NCBI GenBank assembly: GCA_942493375.1
Contig: OW818698.1
Location: 1,054,001-1,118,000, forward strand
Length of the DNA stretch: 64,000 nt
Direction: 5' to 3'
DNA from: G942493375 sp942493375
Lineage (GTDB): Bacteria; Armatimonadota; UBA5829
Shown here: positions 9,608 through 18,768 of the stretch, piece after piece
Numbering within the stretch: the first letter of the stretch is position 1
Layout: each line of letters opens with the position of its first letter
Made by a program: the position numbers and the translations under genes
The notes under the pieces: model-generated
What the model was told of the DNA's origin: nothing
The model's database searches: none
The model's input: only the letters and a program-made list of their open reading frames with translations

Positions 9608-9844
9608 AGGGGGAGGCTTCAGACTTCGGGCTTCAGGCTTCAGGAAGGGAATTTCACGCGGAGACGCGGAGGACACGGAGAAGGGAAGGGGTAATTGACA
9701 ATTGATAATTGACAGTTGACAATGCAGAATCCCAAGTCCTATTGGTCCTATTCTTCTCCTGACTCCTGACTCCTGACTCCTGGATTCTGGATTCTGGATT
9801 CTGGATTCTGGATTCTATTTCTACTCGTGAAGGAGAACTAATCA
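9608..9844. repeat. cluster of heptanucleotide tandem arrays (STRR-like)
   Basis: Four modules fill this spacer. At 9615-9644 is a CTTCAGG/CTTCAGA/CTTCGGG array ending in GGAAGGGA (9643-9650). Next is ACGCGGAGACGCGGAGG at about 9655-9672. At 9694-9724 is a TTGACAA/TTGATAA/TTGACAG array. At 9756-9816, ACTCCTG repeats give way to five GGATTCT repeats. All units are 7 bp. The first 36 bp (9615-9650) recur exactly at 48785-48820. Confidence 0.85.
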
Positions 9845-10867
9845 TTGAAAGCTCTTGCTGCTATTGAACCCGGGAGGCTGGGTATTGTTGAACTGGATAT
9901 GCCGGTGCCTGGGAGGTTTGAGGCGTTGGTTCGGATGGATGCTTGCGCTCTCTGCAATTCAACTGACCACAAATTACTCAATAACGAGTTCTGTTCGGGT
10001 ACGTTCCCGGTGATACTCGGGCATGAATCGGTGGGGACTGTGATCGAAACCGGACCCGGTGTTGTAAACTTCAAAGAGGGAGACCTTGTATTCCGGCAGA
10101 GACTCGGGGATCAGCATGTTCCAGGTGAAGGCAGGAGCCTTTGGGGAGGGTTTGGAGAGTACGGGCTGGTTGTTGACGAATGGGCAGAGCAGGGAGTTCC
10201 CTACGGACCTGAATATATCCCTCACAACCAGCAGAAAGTGCTGATAGATATAAAACCGGAGCTTGCAGTAGGAATGGTTACCCTGATGGAGTGCCTGGAC
10301 TGCATCAAAACCTGTGGAGCTGCTCCAGGTAAGTCAGTAGCCATAGTAGGCTCAGGTCCGGTTGGTCTAGCCCTTGCAATGTTCGCAAAACTCCTGGGTG
10401 CAAGCCCGGTCTATGCGTTCGGGCGAAACCCCTCCCACTCAGACAGGTTCATAAATGTAAGCAAGGTAGATGGATACATATCGAGTCCCCAACTTCCAAC
10501 TGATATCCAAAGCATACTATCCAAAGACGGGTTCGATGTAGTAGTAGAAGCAGTAGGGTCAATTGAAGCACTGGACAAAAGCATCAATCTAGCCGGCAGC
10601 GCTGGACAAGTCTGCGTATACGGAGTAGCCCCCGATTCCTCCCCTTACAGACCAGACCAAATGAACCGCCCCAACGTATCTGCAGTGGGTGCAATAGAAG
10701 GAAGAGTACAGGCACAGCTGGTGAACTGGATAGAAAAAGGCAACATAAACCTGTCAGAATGGGTTAGCCACGTCCTGCCATATGAAGACTACCAGAAGGC
10801 ATTTGACCTGGTAGAGAGCAGAGAGGCGTTGAAGGCTGTTCTGCTGAAGGGAAATTATGAATTATGA
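9845..10867 (+). CDS. zinc-dependent alcohol dehydrogenase-like MDR protein
   Basis: This is a medium-chain dehydrogenase/reductase of about 340 residues, probably oxidising a polyol or sugar alcohol with NAD(P). The start is a TTG at 9845 with AAGGAG at 9830-9835. The catalytic zinc ligands are Cys in ACALCNSTDH near residue 37 and His in ILGHESVGTVIETG near residue 60. The cofactor fold shows VAIVGSGPVGLALAMFAKLLG near residues 160-180. The four-cysteine structural zinc lobe of classical ADHs is not evident between residues 85 and 115, which points to the sorbitol dehydrogenase side of the superfamily. The last codons and the TGA fall inside an AATTATG heptamer array, so the final residues NYEL seem to be supplied by the repeat. 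No operon partner is visible. Confidence 0.85.
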   Translation: MKALAAIEPGRLGIVELDMPVPGRFEALVRMDACALCNSTDHKLLNNEFCSGTFPVILGHESVGTVIETGPGVVNFKEGDLVFRQRLGDQHVPGEGRSLWGGFGEYGLVVDEWAEQGVPYGPEYIPHNQQKVLIDIKPELAVGMVTLMECLDCIKTCGAAPGKSVAIVGSGPVGLALAMFAKLLGASPVYAFGRNPSHSDRFINVSKVDGYISSPQLPTDIQSILSKDGFDVVVEAVGSIEALDKSINLAGSAGQVCVYGVAPDSSPYRPDQMNRPNVSAVGAIEGRVQAQLVNWIEKGNINLSEWVSHVLPYEDYQKAFDLVESREALKAVLLKGNYEL

Positions 10868-10875
10868 ATTATGAA
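10853..10875. repeat. AATTATG heptamer array overlapping a stop codon
   Basis: Three AATTATG units plus AAAT run through the 3' end of the dehydrogenase gene and provide its stop codon. An equivalent array lies at 45908-45936. Confidence 0.8.
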
Positions 10876-10915
10876 ATGGGGAGCGGTGACGGTAAGTCCC
10901 ATCTCCCAGTCAAAT

Positions 10916-11002
10916 ATGCATCGGTATCAGAACGGAGGGGAAGTACGGGCTTTATCTAGAACAACGCCCCGTATATTCCCCGAAGTGCCGATACCGATGC
11001 AC
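10916..11002 (-). repeat. 87-bp dispersed element with inverted ends, copy A
   Basis: The ends are ATGCATCGGTATCAG...CGGAGGGG and CCCCGAAGTGCCGATA...CGATGCAC, imperfect inverted repeats of about 25 nt around a variable centre. Copies B (19906-19992) and C (54291-54369) have the same ends in the opposite orientation and different centres. Confidence 0.85.
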
Positions 11003-11469
11003 CAGCTGTCTGCGAAGAGTAAAATCGTGTTAATCCATAAATCCTGAAAATCTTGTTCAAGACATTGTTATGCCGCGGGAACGCCGGTTCACGCAATGTT
11101 TGATACTTCAATCAATATAAGTTCCCCCAGCTAGGAGCCACTTGTGGGTGTTAATATTTATCTTCGTTAGCTATCAATGGAAATGAAGTTGATTGCGCAT
11201 GTAACCGAAAGGTGGGTGCAAACTACGGGACCTTAACGGGTATTCGTCTTTCACATGACAGAACAAGCGTTCTGGAATCATTATGAGATCAAAAACTGCC
11301 ATCTGCACTGGTAGTAATTCGACCAAATCATCATTGTTTCGTTTCGGTATCTACGTGTTCAATCAAATCACGAAAGACAAGTATACTTCGGTTACTTGAG
11401 TTTCATTAGAGCAGCGCAATGACTAATCATAGAATTATTACAACTAATAAACTTGCACCTAATCAATAC

Positions 11470-11498
11470 TTGACCACCAATCCTATCCAATATATACT
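11470..11498 (+). promoter_or_regulatory. sigma70-type promoter for the HEPN-like gene
   Basis: TTGACC (11470-11475), a 17-nt spacer and TATACT (11493-11498) give a good match. Transcription would begin near 11505, about 50 nt before the TTG start. Confidence 0.6.
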
Positions 11499-11558
11499 TG
11501 GCCTAATAGATTCAACTTTGTTTCAAACGTATTCACCACATTCTTCAGAGGTAGTAAC

Positions 11559-12611
11559 TTGAGCATTGAGATATGGCAGTTTCCAAAATCAGCAACAGTT
11601 AATCAACTCAAAGATTGCCTACTTGACCTGGGGTATGTCAGGTGCAAAAACATGTTCTGGACAGGTCCTACTGGAACCATTTCATTCTTCTGGGAGGAAC
11701 GCAAAGATTTCATGTCAACTAGTGGGGTTGATGCCTCTATATTTCCACTTGATGCTGAGTGGCAAGAAGCCTGGCACACTCATGCAGAGTGGGCACTCCG
11801 AACTAGAACATCAATCTGGGCTAGTACTTTCGATCAGAGTTTTCAGAACGAAACTGTTAAGCATATTCGTAAAGCATTTGGCGGATCTTTCTATAATGAC
11901 CATTTTGGTAACAATCGATATATTGTAATAGAATGCAAAAAGAGCACTCCTGTAAGTCGTGGTATATATGGCGTAGTCACAGAACTCCAAGAGGAATTGG
12001 ATAAACTAGAGCATGCTTTACCTGCAGAAATGATACAGGAAGTATTTGGTGCTGGAGGAGAGATAGGGGAAAGCTCCAATCATATCAGGATGCTCAAGTT
12101 CGCTAAACAACTGGATCCGGTTCGAATTGTATATAATGCATTAGTACCATTCCTTGTTGCTGTAATTGAACACTTTTTTCGCGAGTGCTTTGAGATAATG
12201 TTGAAATACAATCCACTTGCATTGAAGAAACTGGAAGAGCAGAACAGAAAGCTCTCATTTTCCGAAGCAGTTGCCATCAATAGATCTGAATTAACAATTG
12301 AACACGTTGCCTCTGGTTGGTATAGTTTTCAGAATCTTGAGAGTATTCAAAAGGCCTACAAGGATGTTCTTGATATTGATATATGGAAATTGCTGCATTC
12401 TAGAAGAAGGGTGTTGAATAAATCCTGCATGATAGATGAAGCGTTAAAGGACTTAATTGGCACAAGGCACGGTGTCATACATCATTTTATCTTGAATCGT
12501 GATCTTGATCGAAATGGCTTTCTTTACCTTATAAATTTCGTCAAAACCGTGCTCGAAGTAGTATCCGAAGAAATTGAACGGAAGTTGGATATAAAGCTGG
12601 ATTCAGGATAA
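11559..12611 (+). CDS. uncharacterised protein with C-terminal HEPN-like domain
   Basis: I do not recognise the whole protein (350 residues). The start is TTG at 11559, with AGAGGT about 8 nt upstream and a good promoter at 11470-11498. Residues 1-140 form a mixed alpha/beta region rich in Trp (IEIWQFPKSA, MFWTGPTGTISFFWEE). Residues about 145-250 are helical. The C-terminal 110 residues contain DLIGTRHGVIHHF near residue 305, an R-x4-H motif like that of HEPN ribonucleases (R-x4-6-H), followed by helices ending in VVSEEIERKL. HEPN proteins are common in abortive-infection and toxin systems and as helical modules next to NTPases. The gene is convergent with the ATPase/kinase operon 150 bp away. 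There is no signal peptide. The HEPN assignment is motif-based; the defence role is inference. Confidence 0.55.
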   Translation: MSIEIWQFPKSATVNQLKDCLLDLGYVRCKNMFWTGPTGTISFFWEERKDFMSTSGVDASIFPLDAEWQEAWHTHAEWALRTRTSIWASTFDQSFQNETVKHIRKAFGGSFYNDHFGNNRYIVIECKKSTPVSRGIYGVVTELQEELDKLEHALPAEMIQEVFGAGGEIGESSNHIRMLKFAKQLDPVRIVYNALVPFLVAVIEHFFRECFEIMLKYNPLALKKLEEQNRKLSFSEAVAINRSELTIEHVASGWYSFQNLESIQKAYKDVLDIDIWKLLHSRRRVLNKSCMIDEALKDLIGTRHGVIHHFILNRDLDRNGFLYLINFVKTVLEVVSEEIERKLDIKLDSG

Positions 12612-12760
12612 CAACGTTAATTAGCCAGGATATGCACAATGTAAGATAATGTTCTGCTTCGGCAACACTACCTTTCTAGCTAACCGAAGCAGACAAGCAT
12701 GCGTCATATAGGTATATTACAGTCACAGTATTACACATACAAATGATGATACGGCAAGTT

Positions 12761-13180
12761 TCAATAGATCCTCTGGGATAACACCTCACATATGTTTATA
12801 TCTAGTCTTTCTAACCATCCCTCAACACCTTTCACTAACCAGAGGGATGCCTCCTCAAGTTGGTCTCTCATATCCTGAGCATCATCGTGACCAGTGAGTA
12901 TGATAACTGTAGTGTGTGACACATTATCTTCTGCTTCGAGACTCCTTATTTTCTTGACAAATATTAAACCTGCTTTTTCATTAATGGATCCATCTAATTC
13001 CAGAGGCATATATAGATCAACAACCATTAATCCAATATTTCCTCTGTTTTTATTAAAGACAGCCACAGCCTCTTCAACATTCATCGCCGTTAATACTCTG
13101 TAATCTCCTTCATAGCGATATTTCAATGCATTAATCAACGAAAGATCATCTTCTACAAATAAAATGGTTCCTTTACGCAT
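12761..13180 (-). CDS. single-domain response regulator (receiver)
   Basis: This 139-residue protein is a receiver domain alone. It has the acidic pair in LFVEDDLSL, phospho-acceptor Asp in LMVVDLYMP near residue 56, switch Thr in VIILTGHDD and Lys in LVKG. There is no output domain, so it must act by protein contact or as a relay. It is the last gene of a three-gene minus-strand operon, 19 bp after the ATPase-GAF-kinase gene that probably phosphorylates it. AAGGGT lies just before the ATG. The loop between beta3 and alpha3 is longer than usual (PLELDGSINEKAG). Confidence 0.88.
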   Translation of the reverse strand: MRKGTILFVEDDLSLINALKYRYEGDYRVLTAMNVEEAVAVFNKNRGNIGLMVVDLYMPLELDGSINEKAGLIFVKKIRSLEAEDNVSHTTVIILTGHDDAQDMRDQLEEASLWLVKGVEGWLERLDINICEVLSQRIY

Positions 13181-13199
13181 ACCCTTCCATCCTTTCTTC

Positions 13200-16100
13200 C
13201 TAACCTACTCTGTTGCATGGTAGTTTTATGATAAATCGAGTGCAACCAGGTTTGCTACTCTCAAGGAATACTTGTCCACCTAATGCTGTGATGGTATCAT
13301 AAATAATTGCTAATCCTAACCCAGTGCCCTCGGTCGATTTCTCAAGTTTCGGTTCAAACAAAACCTGTCTAATATTTTCACGAATACCAGGACCATCATC
13401 TTCTATAATTATCTGTAATTCGCTAGAACCTACTAGCTCAAGACTAATATTAACTCGCGGTGCGCGTGCTTTGACAGCATTATATATAAACTCATCGACA
13501 GCTCCCGTGACTGCATTAATATCAGTCTCTATAAGCAAATTTTCTAACGGTGAGTAGAATTCGATGTTCACATATTCCCAAGCAGTTGAAGCCATTTTAC
13601 AGACCTTTTGCAACTCCTGAATAATATCCTCACATACATATTTCGGTATGTATCCTCTGATATATCTCATATATTCACTCGATACTCTCTCCATACGACT
13701 AAGTGCATTCAGTATCTCATCCATCAAAACAACGCTGTCCCTTGAGGATAGCTTATAAGCATGGGCTTTCTCTTGGTGTGTCCGAGCAAAAGCTTCACAG
13801 GCGGCAAGAGGTGATCTCAGATTGTGGAGAATGCGTGTTGCCATCTCTGCTGTGTACTTAGCTGCCTTTATGTCACGCTCACTTAAGATTGCGTGTTCTA
13901 GAGCAAGGGCTGCCATTTGAACCGATAACTTAAGCAATTGCCAATGTCCCGGTCCAAGATTGTTGGGTATGGATAGAGACATTTTACCAAGAGGTACACC
14001 CCCAACAATTAGTGGGGCTTCTATCCATTCATCCTCCATCATTTCTAGTGTATCACGATCCAATATGTCACCAGCTATACACAGTGGTAAGCCGTCACGA
14101 CTCGTGGTATCAATAACATTCTTACCAGATTGTTCGGAACTATATCTGTAAACTACAGGTTCTTTCTTTCCTGACAACAGAATGTGCCAAGGCTGCGAAC
14201 CATTGTTCTCAGTTCGGGAGTATGTGATCCCTCCATTTTCAAACATATCTATATTTTGTTTGTATTTAAGTCCAAATTGTGCATAGCTTTGGAGCTTCAT
14301 CTCACTTTCGGAATCACCTTTCACCAGAAAGATACGGCACCACTCGTATTCCCGACCTTCAAATGTCTTGAGTATTTGGCCAGCAGTCTCGCCAACCCCA
14401 TGTGCTTCAAGCCAGTTGGCAGAGTCTGTTAGTATTTGATACAAAGGAGTAATATCCTGAGTCAATTTCAAGAAACCTATTAAACCATCAGCATGGAAAG
14501 GTGTTTCAAGTTCTGTGCGAAAATCATCGATTCTGGCTATCTGCAAATTACTTGCTTGGAGTTCAGGACCCCGTTGACTAACTCGATAGAAGTGAGCGAC
14601 GCCATGTTTTGTAGCTTGGTCAATGAGATCAATCTCATCAGCATCCAAAGATCCAGGCAGCTCTTTGAGAAGTCTATTCTGCTGCCATCCTGGTACAAAA
14701 CCGGTTCTACCGGTTGATTTGGGATTACGGAACAATGGGTTGCCGTTCGGATCAATCAGGCTCAAATCATCATCAATGGTTGTCACAGCGCCTTCCAGAA
14801 GTGTAATCCGCTCTGCCTGCCGGAATATGACAGCCAACTGGCGTGCGAGGATTTCAAAAAGCTCCACTTCCTTGTCAGTAGGTGCTTCCTTATCAGATCG
14901 TTCCAGGTGGATCGTACCGATCACCTCATCTCCAACAGACATAGGGACAACGGTTATCGCCTTCATGCCAATCTCACATGCAGGTTTAGTCTGTAAGTTA
15001 AAGCCTTCCTGCTTTTCGGCACAAACATCCGCGACGCGTATTGTTCGGTTATCTATTGCAACTACTTGCTCTATATCCAATGAATCACGTTCGCTATTGG
15101 GAACATCCCCTTTCGGAAGGTCGAAGTCTGTACGCCATCCATGTGCTAAGGTGAATTCCTTGGTTATATCGTGGCACTTACTCGCTACAGTCTGTATTTT
15201 TTCACATTTGGGGTCCACCAGGGAAATAATAACCCTATAATATCCCGCCGTATCAATTAGCTCAGACACAGTCTTTTGCACCACACCACCCATATCGAAT
15301 GGATCTTCAGCTAATTGTAAAATGACAGCTTCTATGACTTTTAAATGCTTACGCCTAAGATCTCCTATTGTTTTTCGATATTCAATTTCCTGTGCCGCTT
15401 CATAAGCTGTCCAAAATTGAGGGAGGGTCTTCCACAATGACTCCTGCTCAGTAGCATCTATTTCATAACCAGGTTTATTACGCAAAAACAGAATCGCGGG
15501 ATTAGGCTTTCCGGGGATAAGTGATTCAATACCTGGATCAGACCACAATTTCATTCGAGCGGAATCCAACCAGTATTTTTGTTTTTCAATAATCTTGCTA
15601 GGTTTCCACTCGGGTAATGGAGACGGTATATAGCTAGTATCCATACAACGAGTAACCCATTCCATCGTTTCTGTATTGTATACACCACCTGAATCAAAAG
15701 CATATAGATACTGCATTCCATTTAAGAAATGATTCACTACGGCATCTACTCCGTTGTGAGCCTCGTCCAACATATAGGCATGCCAATCAAGTAGCGCATC
15801 CCGCAGTCTGAACCTTGCATCACCTGAAACCGGTCTATCGCGTAAATCACCGGGTAGTTCCTTATATGCTTCCCAAGCTTCCACCCATCTCCCCTGGAAA
15901 ACATAGATATCAGCCAAGTGTCGTTCAGTGAGAATATCTCTAATATATTTCTCCATCATTGGTGATGAAAAAATCAAAACCCCTTCCCTATCAAACTTCA
16001 ACAAACCTGAAACAGCCAGTTGCTGGGGTATATCCCCAGATGAAATGGCGATTTTGCCAGTCTCAGATTTCATCACTTTCACAACAAGCTCGAACGATTC

Positions 16101-16976
16101 ACGATGATTCTCGATCTCCCTAAATGACGCTCTCAGGTAGTAGTTATCGTGCATAAACACCGATTGGTATTCTTCAATCCACTTTGCGGTTTCGTCAAAA
16201 GCCCACACTTCAGAAGGTCTATTTTGATCTAATGTATAAGAATAATGAGCAGCCGCACCTATTAATTCCTGAATAAAGCTAGGAGCACCACCTGTTTTCT
16301 TATACAGGTAGTTGAAAGCTCTAGGTTCGATCTCTTCATCAATACTCTTTACCTGGTCAATCCCACAACTCTGCCCCCGTTGCCGGGCACGACACTCACA
16401 AAAGTATGATTTAGCGCACTCCTTATCCAATCCCGCAACCACGAAACACTTTGCATGTTGAAATGGTGAGTTTGAACCATATGTCAACGGTACAAAATCA
16501 ACACTACCGGTAACAACCGCAGATATATGTTTGTGTAAAAAATCATCTCCATTAACAACATAAAGGGCTTCCAGCAGTTGTCGTGCAATCGATTTAGGAA
16601 ACCCTAGAATATCTTGTACAAATACCCACAATGTATGACGGTTGGTTTCGACCGCTGTGCGGAGCATGTCAACTATCTTTCCAGAAAGCCTTGCTGATGA
16701 GCTAATAGTAGACTGCGCATCTATCTTTAATATATAGGCAATATATTGCAGAGTTTGTTCCTGAGTAAGTTGACGAAAATCACTCCACAACAGATGAATA
16801 ACTGTGGGCTTATCTATCTCAGGCAATTCGTCGCAATGCTTCTTTATCTTGTCGAGTACCATGGCTTTACCACCATGACGAGGTCCCAAAAGAGCTATAT
16901 GCTCATTCTTTTTCAATAGTGCCATCATGTCGATATAAAGCTCTTCTCCGATCAACCTATATTGTGTATTCAGCAT
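13200..16976 (-). CDS. ATPase-GAF-GAF-histidine kinase fusion
   Basis: This 1258-residue fusion joins a STAND/AAA-like NTPase to a two-component kinase. Residues 1-390 are an ATPase module: LLGPRHGGKAMVLDKI is the Walker A position, VFVQDILGFP a likely Walker B region and VVTGS a sensor-like strand. Residues about 545-725 form a GAF domain (VIGTIHLERSD), about 735-835 a PAS-like segment ending in GLIGFLKLTQDITPL, and about 850-1025 a second GAF. The H-box RILHNLRSPLAACEAF has His near 1050. The ATPase domain shows FIYNAVKA, IEDDGPGI and GTGLGLAIIYDTI. The P-loop Ser/Thr is Ala (GGKA), so the N-terminal NTPase may bind but hydrolyse poorly. AAGGAGG for its ATG lies inside the last codons of the upstream ATPase gene, so the two are coupled. 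No membrane segment is seen. Confidence 0.85.
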   Translation of the reverse strand: MLNTQYRLIGEELYIDMMALLKKNEHIALLGPRHGGKAMVLDKIKKHCDELPEIDKPTVIHLLWSDFRQLTQEQTLQYIAYILKIDAQSTISSSARLSGKIVDMLRTAVETNRHTLWVFVQDILGFPKSIARQLLEALYVVNGDDFLHKHISAVVTGSVDFVPLTYGSNSPFQHAKCFVVAGLDKECAKSYFCECRARQRGQSCGIDQVKSIDEEIEPRAFNYLYKKTGGAPSFIQELIGAAAHYSYTLDQNRPSEVWAFDETAKWIEEYQSVFMHDNYYLRASFREIENHRESFELVVKVMKSETGKIAISSGDIPQQLAVSGLLKFDREGVLIFSSPMMEKYIRDILTERHLADIYVFQGRWVEAWEAYKELPGDLRDRPVSGDARFRLRDALLDWHAYMLDEAHNGVDAVVNHFLNGMQYLYAFDSGGVYNTETMEWVTRCMDTSYIPSPLPEWKPSKIIEKQKYWLDSARMKLWSDPGIESLIPGKPNPAILFLRNKPGYEIDATEQESLWKTLPQFWTAYEAAQEIEYRKTIGDLRRKHLKVIEAVILQLAEDPFDMGGVVQKTVSELIDTAGYYRVIISLVDPKCEKIQTVASKCHDITKEFTLAHGWRTDFDLPKGDVPNSERDSLDIEQVVAIDNRTIRVADVCAEKQEGFNLQTKPACEIGMKAITVVPMSVGDEVIGTIHLERSDKEAPTDKEVELFEILARQLAVIFRQAERITLLEGAVTTIDDDLSLIDPNGNPLFRNPKSTGRTGFVPGWQQNRLLKELPGSLDADEIDLIDQATKHGVAHFYRVSQRGPELQASNLQIARIDDFRTELETPFHADGLIGFLKLTQDITPLYQILTDSANWLEAHGVGETAGQILKTFEGREYEWCRIFLVKGDSESEMKLQSYAQFGLKYKQNIDMFENGGITYSRTENNGSQPWHILLSGKKEPVVYRYSSEQSGKNVIDTTSRDGLPLCIAGDILDRDTLEMMEDEWIEAPLIVGGVPLGKMSLSIPNNLGPGHWQLLKLSVQMAALALEHAILSERDIKAAKYTAEMATRILHNLRSPLAACEAFARTHQEKAHAYKLSSRDSVVLMDEILNALSRMERVSSEYMRYIRGYIPKYVCEDIIQELQKVCKMASTAWEYVNIEFYSPLENLLIETDINAVTGAVDEFIYNAVKARAPRVNISLELVGSSELQIIIEDDGPGIRENIRQVLFEPKLEKSTEGTGLGLAIIYDTITALGGQVFLESSKPGCTRFIIKLPCNRVG

Positions 16977-16980
16977 TCTC

Positions 16981-18552
16981 CTACCTCCTTTCTAAATCGT
17001 TTAACAAAGATTCCACCGTGGGATAAAGCTGCACAATTGTATCTCTAAGTAATGGGAATGTAAACGAGTATCGATCCTTTGAGAATCCCAGTATGCACGA
17101 GTAATAAAGATTAGTCACTGCTTTTTGTACATCATCTAAACATATACTAGTTTCCGAATGAGAGTGGCAGGCATCCAGGAAATCTCTTTCAGTCCACGGT
17201 TCATATTTCCCATACAAGGCATATATAACTGCACATAATCGCTCACTCAACGAGGGTGTAACGGAGTTCATCGTGTTCCACAGGAAATGAGACTTCAAGA
17301 AATTGGTGAGTTCGAAATCATTCTCGATTTCATCGACATTCTCTGGATACACTTGCTGAGGTGACTTTCCCATTGCCTTGTCAAACAATCTCTCACCATA
17401 GAATTGAACAAGAAATGGGTGTCCCCCTGAACGCTTATGCACCTTTTCTAAAATATGATTCGCATCAATAAATGGAATACCCATCGTTGAAAACGGATCT
17501 GCAAGTAAATTTTTTACCTCACTATTACTTAATGGTTGTGTGCGGATGTCTTTGATCGCACCAAAAAAGGGAGAGTATTTTGATCTGCTGATTTCCTGAA
17601 CCGAGCGAAAACCTGCGAATGTCACCCTAATATAGTTGTAGTCCATCGCCTCTTGAAGAAAACTAAAAAATGGCCAGTCACTAGATTTTTCATGATCGAC
17701 CAGACGGTCACACTCATCGAAGAAAAGGATAAAAGGTCGCTTGCCACCAGCACTCTCACGATGTAGTAAATGAAATAGATTCCGCGACCCCAACTCCAAC
17801 CGTAAATCACCCTTTGGCAAAACCTTCTGAACAAGCCTGTGAGCGCAATCCCAGTAGTCACTCCAAGTATAGCAATCGAAATAGAAGCTGCGGTTTCTTG
17901 TCTCACGTTTACTATTGAGAACACTCTGTGCCCTTTTCAATAGTGAGGTTTTTCCTATACGGCGTGCACCTGTTACCAGGAATTGGTTGTCCATATCATT
18001 AACCAAACTCCGTAATTCGCTTGCTCGCCCTTTGAACATCGCTCCTCGGGCCTCTCTAGTGGTATTAAATGGACAGAGCTCTCGGAGACCGATCTGGCGA
18101 CGGATAATATCAAATAATGCAGCTGAAGGAACCTGTGCATTGAAAAGCCTTTCAAGGTCAAGTCCACAGACATAAACAGCCTCCAGCGATGATGGGACAT
18201 AGAGATTGGGCTGTGGTTCTTCACAAAGTGCTATGTGGAAGCAGAAACCGATAGATTGTACGGCATCTTTATATTCAGTAATCAGATGGGCATGCAATCT
18301 GGCTTCTTCGTCACTTGTGTTAGGATGAGTAACCATGATGACATTCAGATCCATCCCCTTGAAACCAAGAGAACTTAGCTCAAGCAGGAACAGTCCAGCA
18401 GACGCAACCTGTCCGTATTCAACGATCTCAACATCAAGAACGTCCCCAAGTGCCGACATCAACTCCCCGACTGCTCCGTTTGGATTAGGAGGGTTTTCCC
18501 GACATGCGTTTTGCCAGAGACTAGGGAACTTTTGTGACGCATCGTGTGGCAC
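16981..18552 (-). CDS. AAA/ORC-like P-loop ATPase with novel N-terminal domain
   Basis: This 523-residue ATPase is the first gene of the operon with the kinase fusion and receiver. It starts at GTG 18552 with GAGGAG 8 nt upstream. Residues 1-165 form an unrecognised alpha/beta domain (LFLLELSSLGFKGMDLNV, IGFCFHIALCEEP). The ATPase begins with the MFKGRASELRSLV box typical of archaeal-type and STAND ATPases. It then has Walker A FLVTGARRIGKTSLL near residue 197, Walker B FILFFDECDRL near 279 and the sensor strand VTFAGFRS. The C-terminal part (about 430-523) looks like a winged helix (LYGKYEPWTERDFLDAC). Unlike the neighbouring kinase, all P-loop residues are intact. Proteins of this kind act as ATP-driven switches in regulation or biological conflict; the role here is inferred from context. 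Confidence 0.82.
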   Translation of the reverse strand: MPHDASQKFPSLWQNACRENPPNPNGAVGELMSALGDVLDVEIVEYGQVASAGLFLLELSSLGFKGMDLNVIMVTHPNTSDEEARLHAHLITEYKDAVQSIGFCFHIALCEEPQPNLYVPSSLEAVYVCGLDLERLFNAQVPSAALFDIIRRQIGLRELCPFNTTREARGAMFKGRASELRSLVNDMDNQFLVTGARRIGKTSLLKRAQSVLNSKRETRNRSFYFDCYTWSDYWDCAHRLVQKVLPKGDLRLELGSRNLFHLLHRESAGGKRPFILFFDECDRLVDHEKSSDWPFFSFLQEAMDYNYIRVTFAGFRSVQEISRSKYSPFFGAIKDIRTQPLSNSEVKNLLADPFSTMGIPFIDANHILEKVHKRSGGHPFLVQFYGERLFDKAMGKSPQQVYPENVDEIENDFELTNFLKSHFLWNTMNSVTPSLSERLCAVIYALYGKYEPWTERDFLDACHSHSETSICLDDVQKAVTNLYYSCILGFSKDRYSFTFPLLRDTIVQLYPTVESLLNDLERR

Positions 18553-18768
18553 GGCTGTTGCTCCTCATTGTATATTCAACAATATTTATCGCATGCTTGC
18601 TGACTTGTTCGACTCAAAAGATAGGTTAATGTTCCAGCAACACTAATAGTAGAAAGCCATGTGCACTGGAAGTATTTCCTAAAAAAGGTAGCCACCTAGT
18701 TTGTAACAAAGTAACTGTACAAACGACAAACCTTGAAGCCAAGTATTTGTCGTCTGCAATCTTCCCGA

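Larger units (their letters stand above)
10868..11558. other. 691-bp intergenic region
   Basis: It contains copy A of the 87-bp inverted-end element (10916-11002) and a promoter at 11470-11498. Between 11003 and 11469 I see no convincing gene, tRNA or strong hairpin. Confidence 0.5.

Noticed and set aside
9608..9844. Possible CRISPR array
   Set aside because: The repeats are 7-mers without spacers of constant length, and no cas gene is present.
10868..11558. tRNA or small RNA gene in the long spacer
   Set aside because: No cloverleaf-like pattern with TTC-type T arm and CCA end could be traced; only the 87-bp element and a promoter stand out.
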